The notes below the pieces were generated by a model. It had not been told where the DNA came from. It was given only the letters and a program-made list of their open reading frames with translations, and did no database searches. A DNA stretch of 64,000 nucleotides from Planctomyces sp. SH-PL62 (GTDB taxonomy: Bacteria; Planctomycetota; Planctomycetia; Isosphaerales; Isosphaeraceae): assembly GCF_001610895.1 (NCBI RefSeq), contig NZ_CP011273.1:434001-498000 (forward strand), read 5' to 3'. Below are positions 30,319-39,227 of the stretch, piece by piece. Both the position numbers and the translations under genes were made by a program. Within the stretch, counting starts at the first letter, position 1. Every line of letters begins with the position of its first letter.

Positions 30319-30764
30319 GGGCGGACCTCCTGTTTGGAGACGATTCGGGTATTCGAGCCTGGCCGTCCATCGCCCGAGCCGGGGCGCAAGCTTTGGGGAC
30401 GCAGGTGTCGGGGTTCGGAGAACAGTCGAGAGCTTCCCTGCGGCCCCGAGGGGGAAGGGAGGACGAGGCGGGAGCCGTCCCGTCGGTCGGGTTCGAGGCC
30501 CGGGGCCCCTCCGGCTCCGTCGGCGGTCGGCGACGGTGAGCGAGTCCTCCCTGAGTCGGGGCGCCTCGGAGGCTCCCGGTCGAAGGGTCGCCCGCCGCGT
30601 CCCGCATCCGTCATTCGATCGAGTAAAATAGCATGCTCGCGGGGCCTTGTCCATCGGGCGGCCGGGCGATCCCGAGATCCCGCGCCGACGGTGCGACCCC
30701 TACCAGGCTAACCAACCCAATCGGTCGTTGGCCATGGTTTCTGGAGCGAAATCGCCGTCGGGGA
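30319..30764. other. Intergenic region between fabG and acpP, 446 bp
   Basis: Unusually long for a fab operon. It contains the acpP ribosome site next to 30318 and a promoter candidate at 30625-30653. No ORF of normal composition, repeat or RNA motif is evident; a long acpP leader is possible. Confidence 0.5.
30625..30653 (-). promoter_or_regulatory. Sigma-70-like promoter candidate upstream of acpP
   Basis: On the minus strand TGGACA (30653-30648) and TATTTT (30630-30625) are separated by exactly 17 bp. Transcription from here would give a leader of about 300 nt before the acpP start. It suggests that acpP-fabF can be expressed independently of fabG. Confidence 0.35.
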
Positions 30765-31541
30765 TCAGACGGTCATGCCGCCGTCGACGGCCACCACCTG
30801 CCCCGTCACGTAGCTCGACGCCGGGCCGCTGAAGAACGCCACCATCTCGGCGATGTCCTCGGGCGAGCCCAGCCGCTTCAGGGGGATCCGGTCCTTCACC
30901 TCGGCCTTGATCTTGTCGGGCAGGACGTTGGTCATGTCGGTCGTGATGAAGCCCGGCGCCACCACGTTGACGGTGATCCCCCGCGAGGCCAGCTCGCGGG
31001 CGATGGTCTGGCTCAGGCCGATCACCCCGGCCTTGCTGGCGGAATAGTTCGCCTGCCCCGGGTTGCCGCGCAGGCCCGACACGCTGCTGATGTTGACGAT
31101 CCGGCCGTATCGGCCGCGCATCATCACCGCGCCCACCGCCCGGCAGAAGAGGAACGTCCCCTTGAGGTTGACGTCGATCACCTCGTCCCAGGCGTCGTCC
31201 TCCATCCGCAGCATCAGGCCGTCGCGGGTCACGCCCGCGTTATTCACCAGGACGTGGATCTTCTGATATTTCGCCTCGACCTCGTCCACGACCCGCTTGA
31301 CGTCGTCGGCCGAGGCCACGTCGGCCGCGTAGCCGTCGGCCTCGCCGCCGGCGGCTCGGATCGCCTCCAGGGTCCCCTGCAGCGCCTCGAGCGACCGGGC
31401 GACGCCGACCACCCGCGCCCCGCAGGCCGCCAGCTTCACCGCGATCGCGCGGCCGATGCCCCGCGAGGCCCCCGTCACCAGGGCCGTCTGGCCCGTCAGG
31501 TCTACGAGACAGCCCGCCTTCGAGCCCGCTTCTTCGGCCAT
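30765..31541 (-). CDS. fabG: 3-oxoacyl-ACP reductase, SDR family
   Basis: 258 residues. The SDR cofactor loop is TGASRGIG (about residues 23-30), NNAG is at about 100-103, and the catalytic Ser-Tyr-Lys are in NISSVSG (Ser 153) and YSASK (Tyr 166, Lys 170). The C-terminal TGQVVAVDGGMTV is typical of FabG. It reduces beta-ketoacyl-ACP with NADPH. The ATG at 31541 is chosen because the family N-terminus begins about 18 residues later; an ATG at 31607 would extend it. It is followed by acpP and fabF on the same strand. Confidence 0.94.
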   Translation of the reverse strand: MAEEAGSKAGCLVDLTGQTALVTGASRGIGRAIAVKLAACGARVVGVARSLEALQGTLEAIRAAGGEADGYAADVASADDVKRVVDEVEAKYQKIHVLVNNAGVTRDGLMLRMEDDAWDEVIDVNLKGTFLFCRAVGAVMMRGRYGRIVNISSVSGLRGNPGQANYSASKAGVIGLSQTIARELASRGITVNVVAPGFITTDMTNVLPDKIKAEVKDRIPLKRLGSPEDIAEMVAFFSGPASSYVTGQVVAVDGGMTV

Positions 31542-31692
31542 ATCGCGCTTGTCCTGCCAGCTAGGGTCGTTGCATCCGGGGGGGACGGTGTCGGGGACGA
31601 CGCTCATCGTCGTCGACTCGCGACGCATCCCCGCCCAGGGCCCTCCCAACGGGTCGTCCGCTCGAACAATTCGATGCAAGGAATCGAGTCTG

Positions 31693-31722
31693 GTTATAAT
31701 CCCGCCCCGAGATTCCCATCAA
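31693..31722 (-). promoter_or_regulatory. Promoter candidate for fabG
   Basis: On the minus strand TTGATG (31722-31717), an 18-bp spacer and TATAAC (31698-31693) lie about 150 bp upstream of the fabG ATG. The same AT-rich spot reads TATAAT (31695-31700) on the plus strand, without a convincing -35. Confidence 0.35.
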
Positions 31723-31868
31723 CCCCAATTCGTCGGCCGGGCGTCGGGGTCGATCGCGCGATCCCCGAAGCGCACGGCGTCCGTTTCGTCGTGGTCCCCC
31801 TCTCGGTCGACCCTGCCGAACGAGGGCGACGCGCCCGTCGGCCGATCCACCCCCCGCCGCAACCCCCC

Positions 31869-32393
31869 GAATTGGGTTCGTTCGTCGCGGTGTCGATCCC
31901 GGAAAATCGCATAAGCCCGCCTCCTCCAAGTCGTTTGCGTTCAGGACGATTGGCTTCGTTCGGCGCATTTCGTCGTCGAGGCGCTGGGCTCCGCGATGGA
32001 TCTCGAATTGGCTTCGTCCGCGCCGCCTGAAATTGAAGCCGCGCGATGAAAATCATTTGGGTTAAGTCGTTTACGGAAAATCAGGGCTGCCGGAATTGGC
32101 TTTGTTAGGCGATTCTCGTGGGCTGACCCGCTGGTCCTCCGAATCGGGTTCGTTCGTCTCGGATCCGATCCCGTAAGTTGGCTTAAGTCCAGTCAGGAAA
32201 ACGATTTCTGGACTGGAAAATTGGCTTCGTTCGGCGCTTTTCGTCGTCGCGAAGTCGGTCTCCGCGACGTTCGTCGAATTGGCTTCGTTCGCGGAGCCTG
32301 CAAACGAACAAATTCGACGTAAACCCTGGATTGAAATCGAGTTGCGAGATGTTGTCGGCCAATCCGAGATTGGCTTTGTTCGGCGCTGATCGC
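31869..32393. repeat. Two degenerate ~272-bp tandem units, each with four ATTGGCTTCGTTCGGCG-like boxes
   Basis: Boxes start at about 31870, 31949, 32007 and 32095, then again at about 32142, 32219, 32277 and 32369. Each pair is offset by 270-273 bp, so units 31869-32118 and 32141-32393 are diverged copies. The consensus is AATTGGCTTCGTTCGGCGC with T/C changes. The sequence between boxes is partly conserved as well, notably TTTCGTCGTCG after box 2 and the CGAATTGGCTTCG around box 3. The block is more AT-rich than its surroundings and has no ORF of normal composition. It lies between fabG (minus) and a DUF1559 gene (plus). Confidence 0.75.
32188..32217. other. Long imperfect hairpin inside the repeat block
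   Basis: TCCAGTCAGGAAA and TTTCTGGACTGGA form a 13-position stem (one mismatch, one wobble on plus-strand RNA) closed by the tetraloop ACGA. It occurs only in the second repeat unit and is not followed by a T run, so it does not look like an ordinary terminator. Confidence 0.6.
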
Positions 32394-32883
32394 ACGGTTT
32401 CTCGTTTGGGCTCGTCGGGCCGGGGGGGCGGGAATGGCGGGCCTCATTTCCACGAATCCTTAACTCCGGAGAAGGAATCGTTGGCGAGCCGCCCGGCCGG
32501 GGCGACGTGAGTTGGCGAGGGCCTGCGACGCTCGGCGCGCAACGGTCCCTGAAATTAAGGATGCCGCCGACTTGGCGATCAGGTGCGCCGGCGGATGGAA
32601 TTTCCACGCAGAGCCCGCCCCCCTCGGGCCAGGCGAGGCGATGGTTCTCGGATAGGTCACTGGGCGTCGTCGCTCCTGGGGTCTCGCCGAACGGCCTCGA
32701 TCGGGCGAATGGGGATCAGGGCCGGGGATGGTCCGGCTGCGATGAAATCCCTTTCAACTTCCCGGCTCGCAATTGACATGACGGCCCGTGGAGCCATCCT
32801 TTGATGTAAGCGTGACATGTTTGAATGTCGAACCCACGATTCGGATGCCCCGAAGGCGTCCCCGCCCGAATCCGGTGGTCGCT

Positions 32884-33867
32884 ATGCTCGACGCCGAGTC
32901 GATCAGGATTCGTGGACAGGCCGGGCCCCTCTCGGCTCGCCTCGGGTTCACGTTGATCGAGATCCTCGTCGCCCTGTTGATCATCGGCGTCCTGGTCGCG
33001 TTCGTGATCCCGGCGGTCCTCTCCGCGCGACGGGCGGCGGCGCGGGCGCAATGTCTCTCGAATCTGAAGCAGGTCGGCATCGCCCTCGAGTCGTACAACG
33101 GCCTGCACCACCGATTCGCCCCCGCCTTGCGCTACCCCAACGGGGCCGTCCTCACGCAGCTCTCCCCGTTCCCGGCGCTCTTGCCGGGCCTGGAGCAGCA
33201 GGCCCTGTTCGACGCCGTCAATTTCGCATTCCTGGAGGGGGATTCCCCCGAGTCTCCGACGATCGAGAACCGGACCGTCCGGGGCGTCAGGCTGGGGGTC
33301 TTGCTGTGCCCCGCCGACGGCGTCGCGGAACGGGGGTCCAATTACCGCTTCAACCGCGGCGTGTTCAACAACAAGGCCGGCCCTCCGGTCTACGACGGCC
33401 CATTCGGGCTCGGCGTCGTCCCGACCGCCGCGGCCGTCAGCGACGGCCTCTCGCGCACGGCGTTCGTCAGCGAGCGGATTTCGGGGGATTTTTCCACGAA
33501 CGCCCCGGCCGGCGGACGGAACGTCAAGCGGCCTCTCAACGACCTGGGGGCCAACACCTCGGACGAGGATTATGCTCGCCTCTGCCTCCAATCCAGGCCC
33601 GACGCCTGGATCTGGAGGTCGGGGCGATACTGGTTCTATTCGGGCGACTTGAACACCTTGTACAGCCATTTCGGCTCGCCCAACGACGCGCGGCCGTCCT
33701 GCGGCTGGGACGGTCTGCGCGAGTGGGTCTGCATCGGCCTCAATCCGCCGCGCTCGTTCCATGGGGGGGTGGGCGTCCTGTTCGGGGACGGGCATGTGGA
33801 AACGGTCGCCGACGGCGTCGACGGCAAGGTCTGGCGGGCGCTCGGGACCCACGCCGCGAAGGACTGA
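32884..33867 (+). CDS. DUF1559 prepilin-like protein
   Basis: 327 residues. It has a type IV prepilin N-methylation motif, GFTLIEILVALLIIGVLVAFVIPAV (cleavage after G, conserved E at +5), then ARAQCLSNLKQVGIALESYN, the hallmark of planctomycete DUF1559 proteins. The C-terminus has the family's GVGVLFGDGHVETV block. The leader before the cleavage site is long if translation starts at 32884 (about 22 residues) and longer still from ATG 32845. These proteins are processed by prepilin peptidase and probably form pseudopilus-like surface fibres (family inference). It follows the repeat-rich region. Confidence 0.85.
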   Translation: MLDAESIRIRGQAGPLSARLGFTLIEILVALLIIGVLVAFVIPAVLSARRAAARAQCLSNLKQVGIALESYNGLHHRFAPALRYPNGAVLTQLSPFPALLPGLEQQALFDAVNFAFLEGDSPESPTIENRTVRGVRLGVLLCPADGVAERGSNYRFNRGVFNNKAGPPVYDGPFGLGVVPTAAAVSDGLSRTAFVSERISGDFSTNAPAGGRNVKRPLNDLGANTSDEDYARLCLQSRPDAWIWRSGRYWFYSGDLNTLYSHFGSPNDARPSCGWDGLREWVCIGLNPPRSFHGGVGVLFGDGHVETVADGVDGKVWRALGTHAAKD

Positions 33868-33988
33868 CGGCGGCCGCGCTCGGTACGGCGGGAGCCCCCC
33901 AGTCGCCAGGCTCCCGCGCTCGAAAGTCTCGCCCCCCGGATCGTTGCGTTTCTTCACGGTGCGTTGGCGACACGCGCGGGAGGCTGGG

Positions 33989-35176
33989 ATGACGATCCTG
34001 TATCTGGTGGCGCTGGTGGGCTGGCAAGGCGCGGCGCCTGGGCCGATCGAATCGTTCCGGGCCAACTTCGCGGCGATCGGGGCCGAGGGGGACTACGAGT
34101 ACCGATCGGGCAGGCTGCCCAGCGAGCTTTTCGAGGTCGGTGCCGCCCGGCTGAAGGACGCGGTGACCTTCGCCGACGAGGAACCGCGAGTGATCTCGGG
34201 GTCGTGGGCCAGCTATGGAGGGGTCGAGTGGTTCTTGCAGGATCCGCCGACGGATTCGGCCGGCGCGTCGGCGGGGGCGAGATCCGGCGCGTCGGCTTCC
34301 TCGCGCGACCCGGGGCCCGGCCTGGAGTTGCTTTCCGACGGCTGGGTCGTGGCCAGGCTCGACCTCGGGGAGGCTGACGACGCTCCCGGAGGCACGATCG
34401 TCGAGGCCTCGTACGAACCGACGGGCGGTGTGATCTCGCGCGCGAAGGGCCCCTTCGTCTGGTGGGAGTGTTCCCTGAGCGCGATGCTCGCGCTTCGCTT
34501 CGACGGGGCGACGCCCGAACTCGGGCGCCTGGAGTTGGACGGCGCCCCGCTGGAAGTCGAGACCTACATCAAGCCGAACCCGTCCGGCTGGGTGAAGATG
34601 GAGGTCGCCTACGACCCCCGGATCGGCTTCCTGCCTCGACGGACTCGCTTCATCACCCTGGAGGGGAAGAAAGCCTACGTGCGAGAGTGGCGGCTCGTGG
34701 ACCATCGCCGGAGCGACGACGGGGGGGTCGTGCCTCTGGAATGGATCAGCGGCCTGTTCCAGTACGACGATTTCGTCGGCTCGTATCCGTCGTACGACGC
34801 CTCCACGAAACTCCGTCGCGAGGAGGCGGTCGTCGGGGGGAGCCATTTCCGCCTGACTTCATTCAGGAACCGCCATGAGCCTACGGCCCTGACCCATCTG
34901 ACGGGGCGCGTGACCCTGGCCTGCGCCGGCGGGGAGAAGCGCCTCGGCGGCACGCCCGCCCGGTTGACGCTCGCCGACGTCCGGCAAAGCCTGGGACGGG
35001 GCCTGACCCGCCCGGTCCGGTCGCCGCCGCCGATCTCCGTGGACCTGGAGGAACGCGATCGGTTCAGCCAGCCCCGAAGCGGTCGCTCCTGGACCCTCCC
35101 TGCGATGCTCTTGGCGGCCGGCCTGTCGGGCTTCATCCTCGTCTGGAAGCTGCGGACTCACCGGGCGGCTCTGTAG
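33989..35176 (+). CDS. Exported protein with C-terminal membrane anchor, unknown function
   Basis: 395 residues. It has a short N-terminal hydrophobic signal (MTILYLVALVGWQGAA), a long beta-rich region with no domain that I recognise (for example ELGRLELDGAPLEVETYIKP and VDHRRSDDGGVVPLEWISG), and a C-terminal TM helix (LPAMLLAAGLSGFILVW) followed by a short basic tail. This architecture resembles planctomycete outer-surface proteins anchored from the C-terminus. GGAGG stands 6 nt before the ATG at 33989. It follows the DUF1559 gene by 121 bp on the same strand, which may mean co-expression. Confidence 0.6.
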   Translation: MTILYLVALVGWQGAAPGPIESFRANFAAIGAEGDYEYRSGRLPSELFEVGAARLKDAVTFADEEPRVISGSWASYGGVEWFLQDPPTDSAGASAGARSGASASSRDPGPGLELLSDGWVVARLDLGEADDAPGGTIVEASYEPTGGVISRAKGPFVWWECSLSAMLALRFDGATPELGRLELDGAPLEVETYIKPNPSGWVKMEVAYDPRIGFLPRRTRFITLEGKKAYVREWRLVDHRRSDDGGVVPLEWISGLFQYDDFVGSYPSYDASTKLRREEAVVGGSHFRLTSFRNRHEPTALTHLTGRVTLACAGGEKRLGGTPARLTLADVRQSLGRGLTRPVRSPPPISVDLEERDRFSQPRSGRSWTLPAMLLAAGLSGFILVWKLRTHRAAL

Positions 35177-35214
35177 AAGAAGGCAGCGCCGTCGTGGTGG
35201 AAGGCCAGGTCGAG
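35173..35214 (-). pseudogene. Remnant of a phosphofructokinase 3' end
   Basis: On the minus strand the 42 nt read LDLAFHHDGAAFFY. Against the last codons of the intact pfk gene at 36765-36806 (LDLAFYQDAAAFFY) about 37 of 42 bases match. Upstream similarity fades within about 30 nt, and the remnant runs on into RAAR and a stop. It overlaps the stop codon of the exported-protein gene. It is best read as the surviving tail of a duplicated pfk, though convergent composition cannot be excluded over so short a span. Confidence 0.35.
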
Positions 35215-35368
35215 CGAGCAGTCGGAGTCCTTGACGACGAGCGCCAGACCCCCGGACCGAGCCGACGCCGAAGGATCCGAGCTGGGCCGTGATTGCCGCC
35301 TGCTCCGAGTTCGATTACTCTTGATGCGAAGTGAATGAGGGGATGGCTGCTGGCTGAGGAGGGGAGCG

Positions 35369-36634
35369 ATGAGCGGCACGGTGCGGACGGCGGCGTGGGC
35401 GCTGGCGACGGTGTGGGTCGTCGCGACGGTGGTCGGGATCGTCGTCTCCGGCTCAAGCGGGCGATTGCAGGACGGGCCGCCGAAGCCCATCGTCAAGGGG
35501 CCGCCGATCTCCCAGGCTGAGGCTCTGGAGTTCGGCGAGGGCCTGGCCGACGCCTTGGCGAGACTCGACGCCAAGGCGGTCGAGGAGGCGATCGACCTGA
35601 ACGCGTTGATGGAGGCCGCCTCCGAAGGCGTCAAGGCTCCCCCCCGGTTCCGGGAGGAGTTTTATCGCGGGACCCGGAACGCCCTGGAGCGCAACGGCCA
35701 TACCATCTTCATCGAGTTTCGACCGGTGGTCGAGGCCGGCGCCGTGTTGCGCGCCACGCAGGGAATCGAGTGGGAGGGCCGACCCGCTTTCGTCCTCCGG
35801 GTGCTTCCGGCGGATGGGGGCGTCGCTTATTCCGTGTTTATCCTGGATCGCCGGCCGGACGGTCGAATTCGGGCTGTGGATCACTACTCGCTGGCCGTTG
35901 GCGAACCGACCTCGCAGGTGATCCGTCGTCTTTATCAGGCTGGCGTCGCGCAGGCCAACCGTGGGCTCCTCGACCGCCTTATGGGAAAGGAACAGCCGCT
36001 CATCAAGCACATGGACGACACCGTGCGCATGGCCGCCGCCAATCGTGAGGGGCGGTCGCAGGAGGTCCTGACGATCTACGACGCCCTCCCCGAGGAGTTG
36101 AAGAACGAGAAGATCTTTCAGGTAGGCCGGTTCAACGCGGCCCAGAAAATCGGCGACGAGGCCAAGTACCTGGAGGTGATCCAGGATTTCGCCCGACGCT
36201 TCCCGGGCGACCCCGCCTGCGATCTCCTGCTGCTGGACGGCTACGTCCTGATGAATCAGCCGGAGAAAGCCCTGGAGTGCGTGGACAGGCTGGAGAAGGT
36301 GCTGGGCAAGGACGCATACCTCAAGGTGCTGCGAGGGGGCGTTCTGACGCTCCTGAAGCGGCCCGACGACGCCATCGCGGCCTACCGCGCGGCGATCGCC
36401 GAGGAGCCGGATCTGTGGCCCGCCTACGACGCCCTGCTCGTCGTGACCCTGGAACAAAAGCAGTTCGAGGAGTTGGCGAAGCTCCTCGACTCTCTGGAGT
36501 CTCAGTTCGAGGAAGATGCCTTCGACCTGTTGAATCTCGACGGATTCACTGAGTTTTTCGACTCGCCCGAAGGCAAGGCGTGGACGGAGAAGCGCGACAA
36601 GCCGAAGTCCGACGACGAGGCGCCGAAGCCGTGA
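35369..36634 (+). CDS. Membrane-anchored TPR-like repeat protein
   Basis: 421 residues. An N-terminal TM segment (TAAWALATVWVVATVVGIVVSG) anchors a globular region (about 45-190), followed by TPR-like helical repeats (about 220-380: EVLTIYDALPEELKNEK, CDLLLLDGYVLMNQPEKALECVDRLEKVLG, GGVLTLLKRPDDAIAAYRAAI). TPR proteins mediate protein interactions; no partner is indicated. The C-terminus is Lys/Asp-rich. The ATG at 35369 follows GAGGAGGGGAGC. Confidence 0.7.
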   Translation: MSGTVRTAAWALATVWVVATVVGIVVSGSSGRLQDGPPKPIVKGPPISQAEALEFGEGLADALARLDAKAVEEAIDLNALMEAASEGVKAPPRFREEFYRGTRNALERNGHTIFIEFRPVVEAGAVLRATQGIEWEGRPAFVLRVLPADGGVAYSVFILDRRPDGRIRAVDHYSLAVGEPTSQVIRRLYQAGVAQANRGLLDRLMGKEQPLIKHMDDTVRMAAANREGRSQEVLTIYDALPEELKNEKIFQVGRFNAAQKIGDEAKYLEVIQDFARRFPGDPACDLLLLDGYVLMNQPEKALECVDRLEKVLGKDAYLKVLRGGVLTLLKRPDDAIAAYRAAIAEEPDLWPAYDALLVVTLEQKQFEELAKLLDSLESQFEEDAFDLLNLDGFTEFFDSPEGKAWTEKRDKPKSDDEAPKP

Positions 36635-36761
36635 CGTCCGACCCGTCTTGACGATGTCTGTTCCGCGAATCGCCCAGGGCGCAGGACTCTTCCACCCGAC
36701 CGAGGCGGGCGAGGCGATCAATGCGTTGGTCGTGGAGTTGCGACTCGCGGATTCGCTCGCA

Positions 36762-37787
36762 TCAGTAGAAGAAGGCGGCGGCGTCCTGGTAGAAGGCGAG
36801 GTCGAGGGGGCGGGTGGCGAGGACGGCGGAGTCGAGGGGGACGTCGGCGATCTGGGACCCGGCGAGGGTCAGGACGGCGCCGAAGCGTCGGCGGAGGACG
36901 AGTTCGGCGGCGGCGAGGCCCATGCGGGTGGCGAGCACGCGGTCGTGGGCGGTCGGGGCCCCCCCGCGCTGGAGGTGGCCCAGGACGACCGTGCGGGTCT
37001 CGACGCGGAGCTGGCGGTCGATGACGTCGGCGATCAGGGCCCCGACGCCCCCCATCTTCGGGTGGCCGAAGACCTCGGCGTCGAGCACGGCGCCGGGGGC
37101 GTCCTGATACCGGGCGCCCTCGGCGACGACCACGATGGCGTGGTTCTTGGCGGTCCCTTGCAGCCGCTTGAGGGCGACGATCAGGTGGGGGACGTCGATG
37201 GGGACCTCGGGGACCAGGACGTAATCGGCCCCCACGGCCATCCCGGCGAAGCAGGCGAGCCAGCCCGTGTTGCGGCCCATCGTCTCGACGACGATCACGC
37301 GACGATGGCTCTCCGCCGTGGTGCGCAGCCGCTCGACCGACTCGACGACGACGTTCACCGCCGTGTCGAAACCGAACGAGAAGTCGGCCAGCATCAGGTC
37401 GTTGTCGATCGTCTTGGGGACGCCGACGATCGGGATCTGGAAGTCGTTGATCAGCCTCGCGGCCACCCCCAGCGTGTCGTCGCCGCCGATGACCACGAGC
37501 GCGTCGAGCCCCGCCTCCACGAAGTTGCGGCGCAGCCTGGGAACGTCGGCATCGGGGTTCTTGTACGGGTTGGTGCGCGACGAGCCGAGGATGGTCCCCC
37601 CCCGGCCCACCAGCGAGTCCACGTCGTGCGGCTCCAGCGGGCGGTAGGTCCCGCGCACGAGCCCTCGCCAGCCTTCCAGGACCCCCACGCACGTCCCGCC
37701 CGCGTCCGAGATCCGTCGCACGACGGCCCGGATCACGGCGTTCAAGCCGGGGCAGTCCCCGCCTCCCGTCAGCAATCCGACTTTCAT
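36762..37787 (-). CDS. pfp: 6-phosphofructokinase, predicted PPi-dependent type
   Basis: 341 residues. It phosphorylates fructose 6-phosphate in glycolysis. The phosphodonor loop reads GGDDTLG (about 101-107): the Asp following GGD replaces the Gly of ATP-dependent enzymes and is the established marker of PPi use. The catalytic loop is PKTIDND (about 124-130), with Lys in the second position, again typical of PPi-PFK and related group enzymes. MGRNTGWLA (about 170) binds fructose 6-phosphate. Mixed or ATP use cannot be excluded from sequence alone. It stands alone, converging on the TPR gene. Confidence 0.85.
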   Translation of the reverse strand: MKVGLLTGGGDCPGLNAVIRAVVRRISDAGGTCVGVLEGWRGLVRGTYRPLEPHDVDSLVGRGGTILGSSRTNPYKNPDADVPRLRRNFVEAGLDALVVIGGDDTLGVAARLINDFQIPIVGVPKTIDNDLMLADFSFGFDTAVNVVVESVERLRTTAESHRRVIVVETMGRNTGWLACFAGMAVGADYVLVPEVPIDVPHLIVALKRLQGTAKNHAIVVVAEGARYQDAPGAVLDAEVFGHPKMGGVGALIADVIDRQLRVETRTVVLGHLQRGGAPTAHDRVLATRMGLAAAELVLRRRFGAVLTLAGSQIADVPLDSAVLATRPLDLAFYQDAAAFFY

Positions 37788-38135
37788 GGGTCGCCGTCCG
37801 TTGTCACCAGTCCGTCAAGCCGGCGCTTCCGCCCGCGATATGGCCCTCCGTCGAAGCTATCACGCCCCGCCGCCCCCGGCCAGCCGACGTGCCGGAAAAG
37901 CGGCGACCACATGCCCATGCCCGATCGTCGAGCGGCAGCAAGGCCGACGGGCGGGATCACGTCTCACGTCGCCCAAGGTCGGATGACTCCGCCATCGTCT
38001 CGACCCCTGTACGCGCGTGAACATTCCTGTGGTAGAGTTCTGAGCCGGGTTTCACGAACGTCGCGATCATTCCAGCCTGCCGGAATCGTGCCGGATGACG
38101 AGGGCGACGGACGTGCGGTCGAAGAATTCGAGGAC
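37788..38135. other. Intergenic region between divergent pfp and dinB, 348 bp
   Basis: It should hold both promoters. I looked for a LexA box near dinB; the only GAAC and GTTC words (about 38020-38040) are far apart, so no SOS box is supported. GTG 38088 in this interval is an alternative dinB start. Confidence 0.5.
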
Positions 38136-39227
38136 GTGAACGTGGCCGGGGCGGAACGGCAGCGGAAGATCATTCACATCGACATGGACGCGTTCTACGC
38201 GTCCGTCGAGCAACGTGACGATCCTGAGCTTCGCGGCAAGCCCGTCGCGGTCGGCGGGGCTCGCGAGCGAGGCGTCGTGGCGGCCGCGAGCTACGAGGCC
38301 CGCCGGTTCGGCGTCCGGTCCGCCATGCCCTCGGTCACGGCGAAGCGGAAGTGCCCAGGGCTCATCTTCGTGAAGCCGCGGTTCGACGTCTATCGTGACA
38401 TCTCCCGCCAGATCCGCGCGATCTTCGCCGAATACACGCCGCTCATCGAGCCCCTCTCGCTCGACGAGGCCTACCTCGACGTCACCGAGAACCTGAAGGG
38501 CATGCGTTCGGCGACCGAGATCGCCGAGGAGATCCGCGCGAGGATCCGCGCCGAGACGGGACTGACCGCGTCCGCGGGCGTTTCTTACAACAAGTTCCTC
38601 GCGAAGATCGCATCGGACGAGCGGAAGCCCGACGGCCTGTTCGTCATCAGGCCGGATCACGGGCCGGCGTTCGTCGAGGCCCTACCCGTGGGGAAATTCC
38701 ACGGGATCGGTCCCGTAACCCGGACCAAGATGGACGGGCTCGGGATCCGCACCGGTGGGGATCTGAAACGTCAGTCGCTCATGTTCCTCCAGCAGCATTT
38801 CGGCAAGGCCGGGCCCTATTACTTCTCGCTGGCGCGGGGCGTCGACGAACGTCGCGTCTCCGCCGATCGCGTCCGAAAGTCGATCGGCGCGGAGCGGACG
38901 TTCAACGCCGACCTCTTCACGGCGGAGGAAGCCCGCGACGCCCTCGAACCGCTGATCGGCCAGGTGTGGTCCTACTGCGAGGGCTCGACGATCCGGGGAC
39001 GTACGGCGACGCTCAAGGCCAGGTACGCCGACTTCCAGCAGATCACCCGCAGCCGGACGGTCGACGTCCCGGTCGCATCGCAAGCCGTGCTCGAAGGGCT
39101 CGTGTTCGCACTCCTGGAGCCCCTCTTCCCGGTCGACAAGGGGATCAGGCTCCTCGGCGTGACCCTGTCATCCCTCGAAGACGACTCGGAACGCCGTCTC
39201 GCCAGGCAGCTCCCTCTGCCATTCTAA
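38136..39227 (+). CDS. dinB: DNA polymerase IV (Y-family translesion polymerase)
   Basis: 363 residues. The catalytic Asp is in HIDMDAFYASVE (Asp 16 and 18) and the Asp-Glu pair is in SLDEAYLD (about 110-111). The rest shows the palm/fingers (YEARRFGVRSAMPSVTAKRKCP), thumb (GIGPVTRTKMDGLGI) and little finger domains. The C-terminal RQLPLPF is a beta-clamp binding motif. It copies past damaged bases with low fidelity. The start is uncertain: GTG 38136 gives a length of 363; GTG 38088 would add 16 residues. No LexA box was found upstream, so induction is not evident. Confidence 0.93.
   Translation: MNVAGAERQRKIIHIDMDAFYASVEQRDDPELRGKPVAVGGARERGVVAAASYEARRFGVRSAMPSVTAKRKCPGLIFVKPRFDVYRDISRQIRAIFAEYTPLIEPLSLDEAYLDVTENLKGMRSATEIAEEIRARIRAETGLTASAGVSYNKFLAKIASDERKPDGLFVIRPDHGPAFVEALPVGKFHGIGPVTRTKMDGLGIRTGGDLKRQSLMFLQQHFGKAGPYYFSLARGVDERRVSADRVRKSIGAERTFNADLFTAEEARDALEPLIGQVWSYCEGSTIRGRTATLKARYADFQQITRSRTVDVPVASQAVLEGLVFALLEPLFPVDKGIRLLGVTLSSLEDDSERRLARQLPLPF

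Larger units (their letters stand above)
31542..32883. other. Non-coding region, 1342 bp, between divergent fabG and DUF1559 gene
   Basis: The longest gene-free stretch of the window. It holds the fabG promoter candidate, the two-unit repeat block at 31869-32393, a hairpin at 32188-32217, and about 490 bp of ordinary GC-rich spacer before the DUF1559 start. No protein of normal composition can be read in any frame. Confidence 0.7.

Noticed and set aside
31869-32393. CRISPR array
   Set aside because: Repeats differ from each other and spacing varies between about 58 and 90 bp in a repeated pattern; no cas genes.
37990-38135. SOS box upstream of dinB
   Set aside because: Only widely separated GAAC and GTTC words are present; no LexA site with correct spacing.
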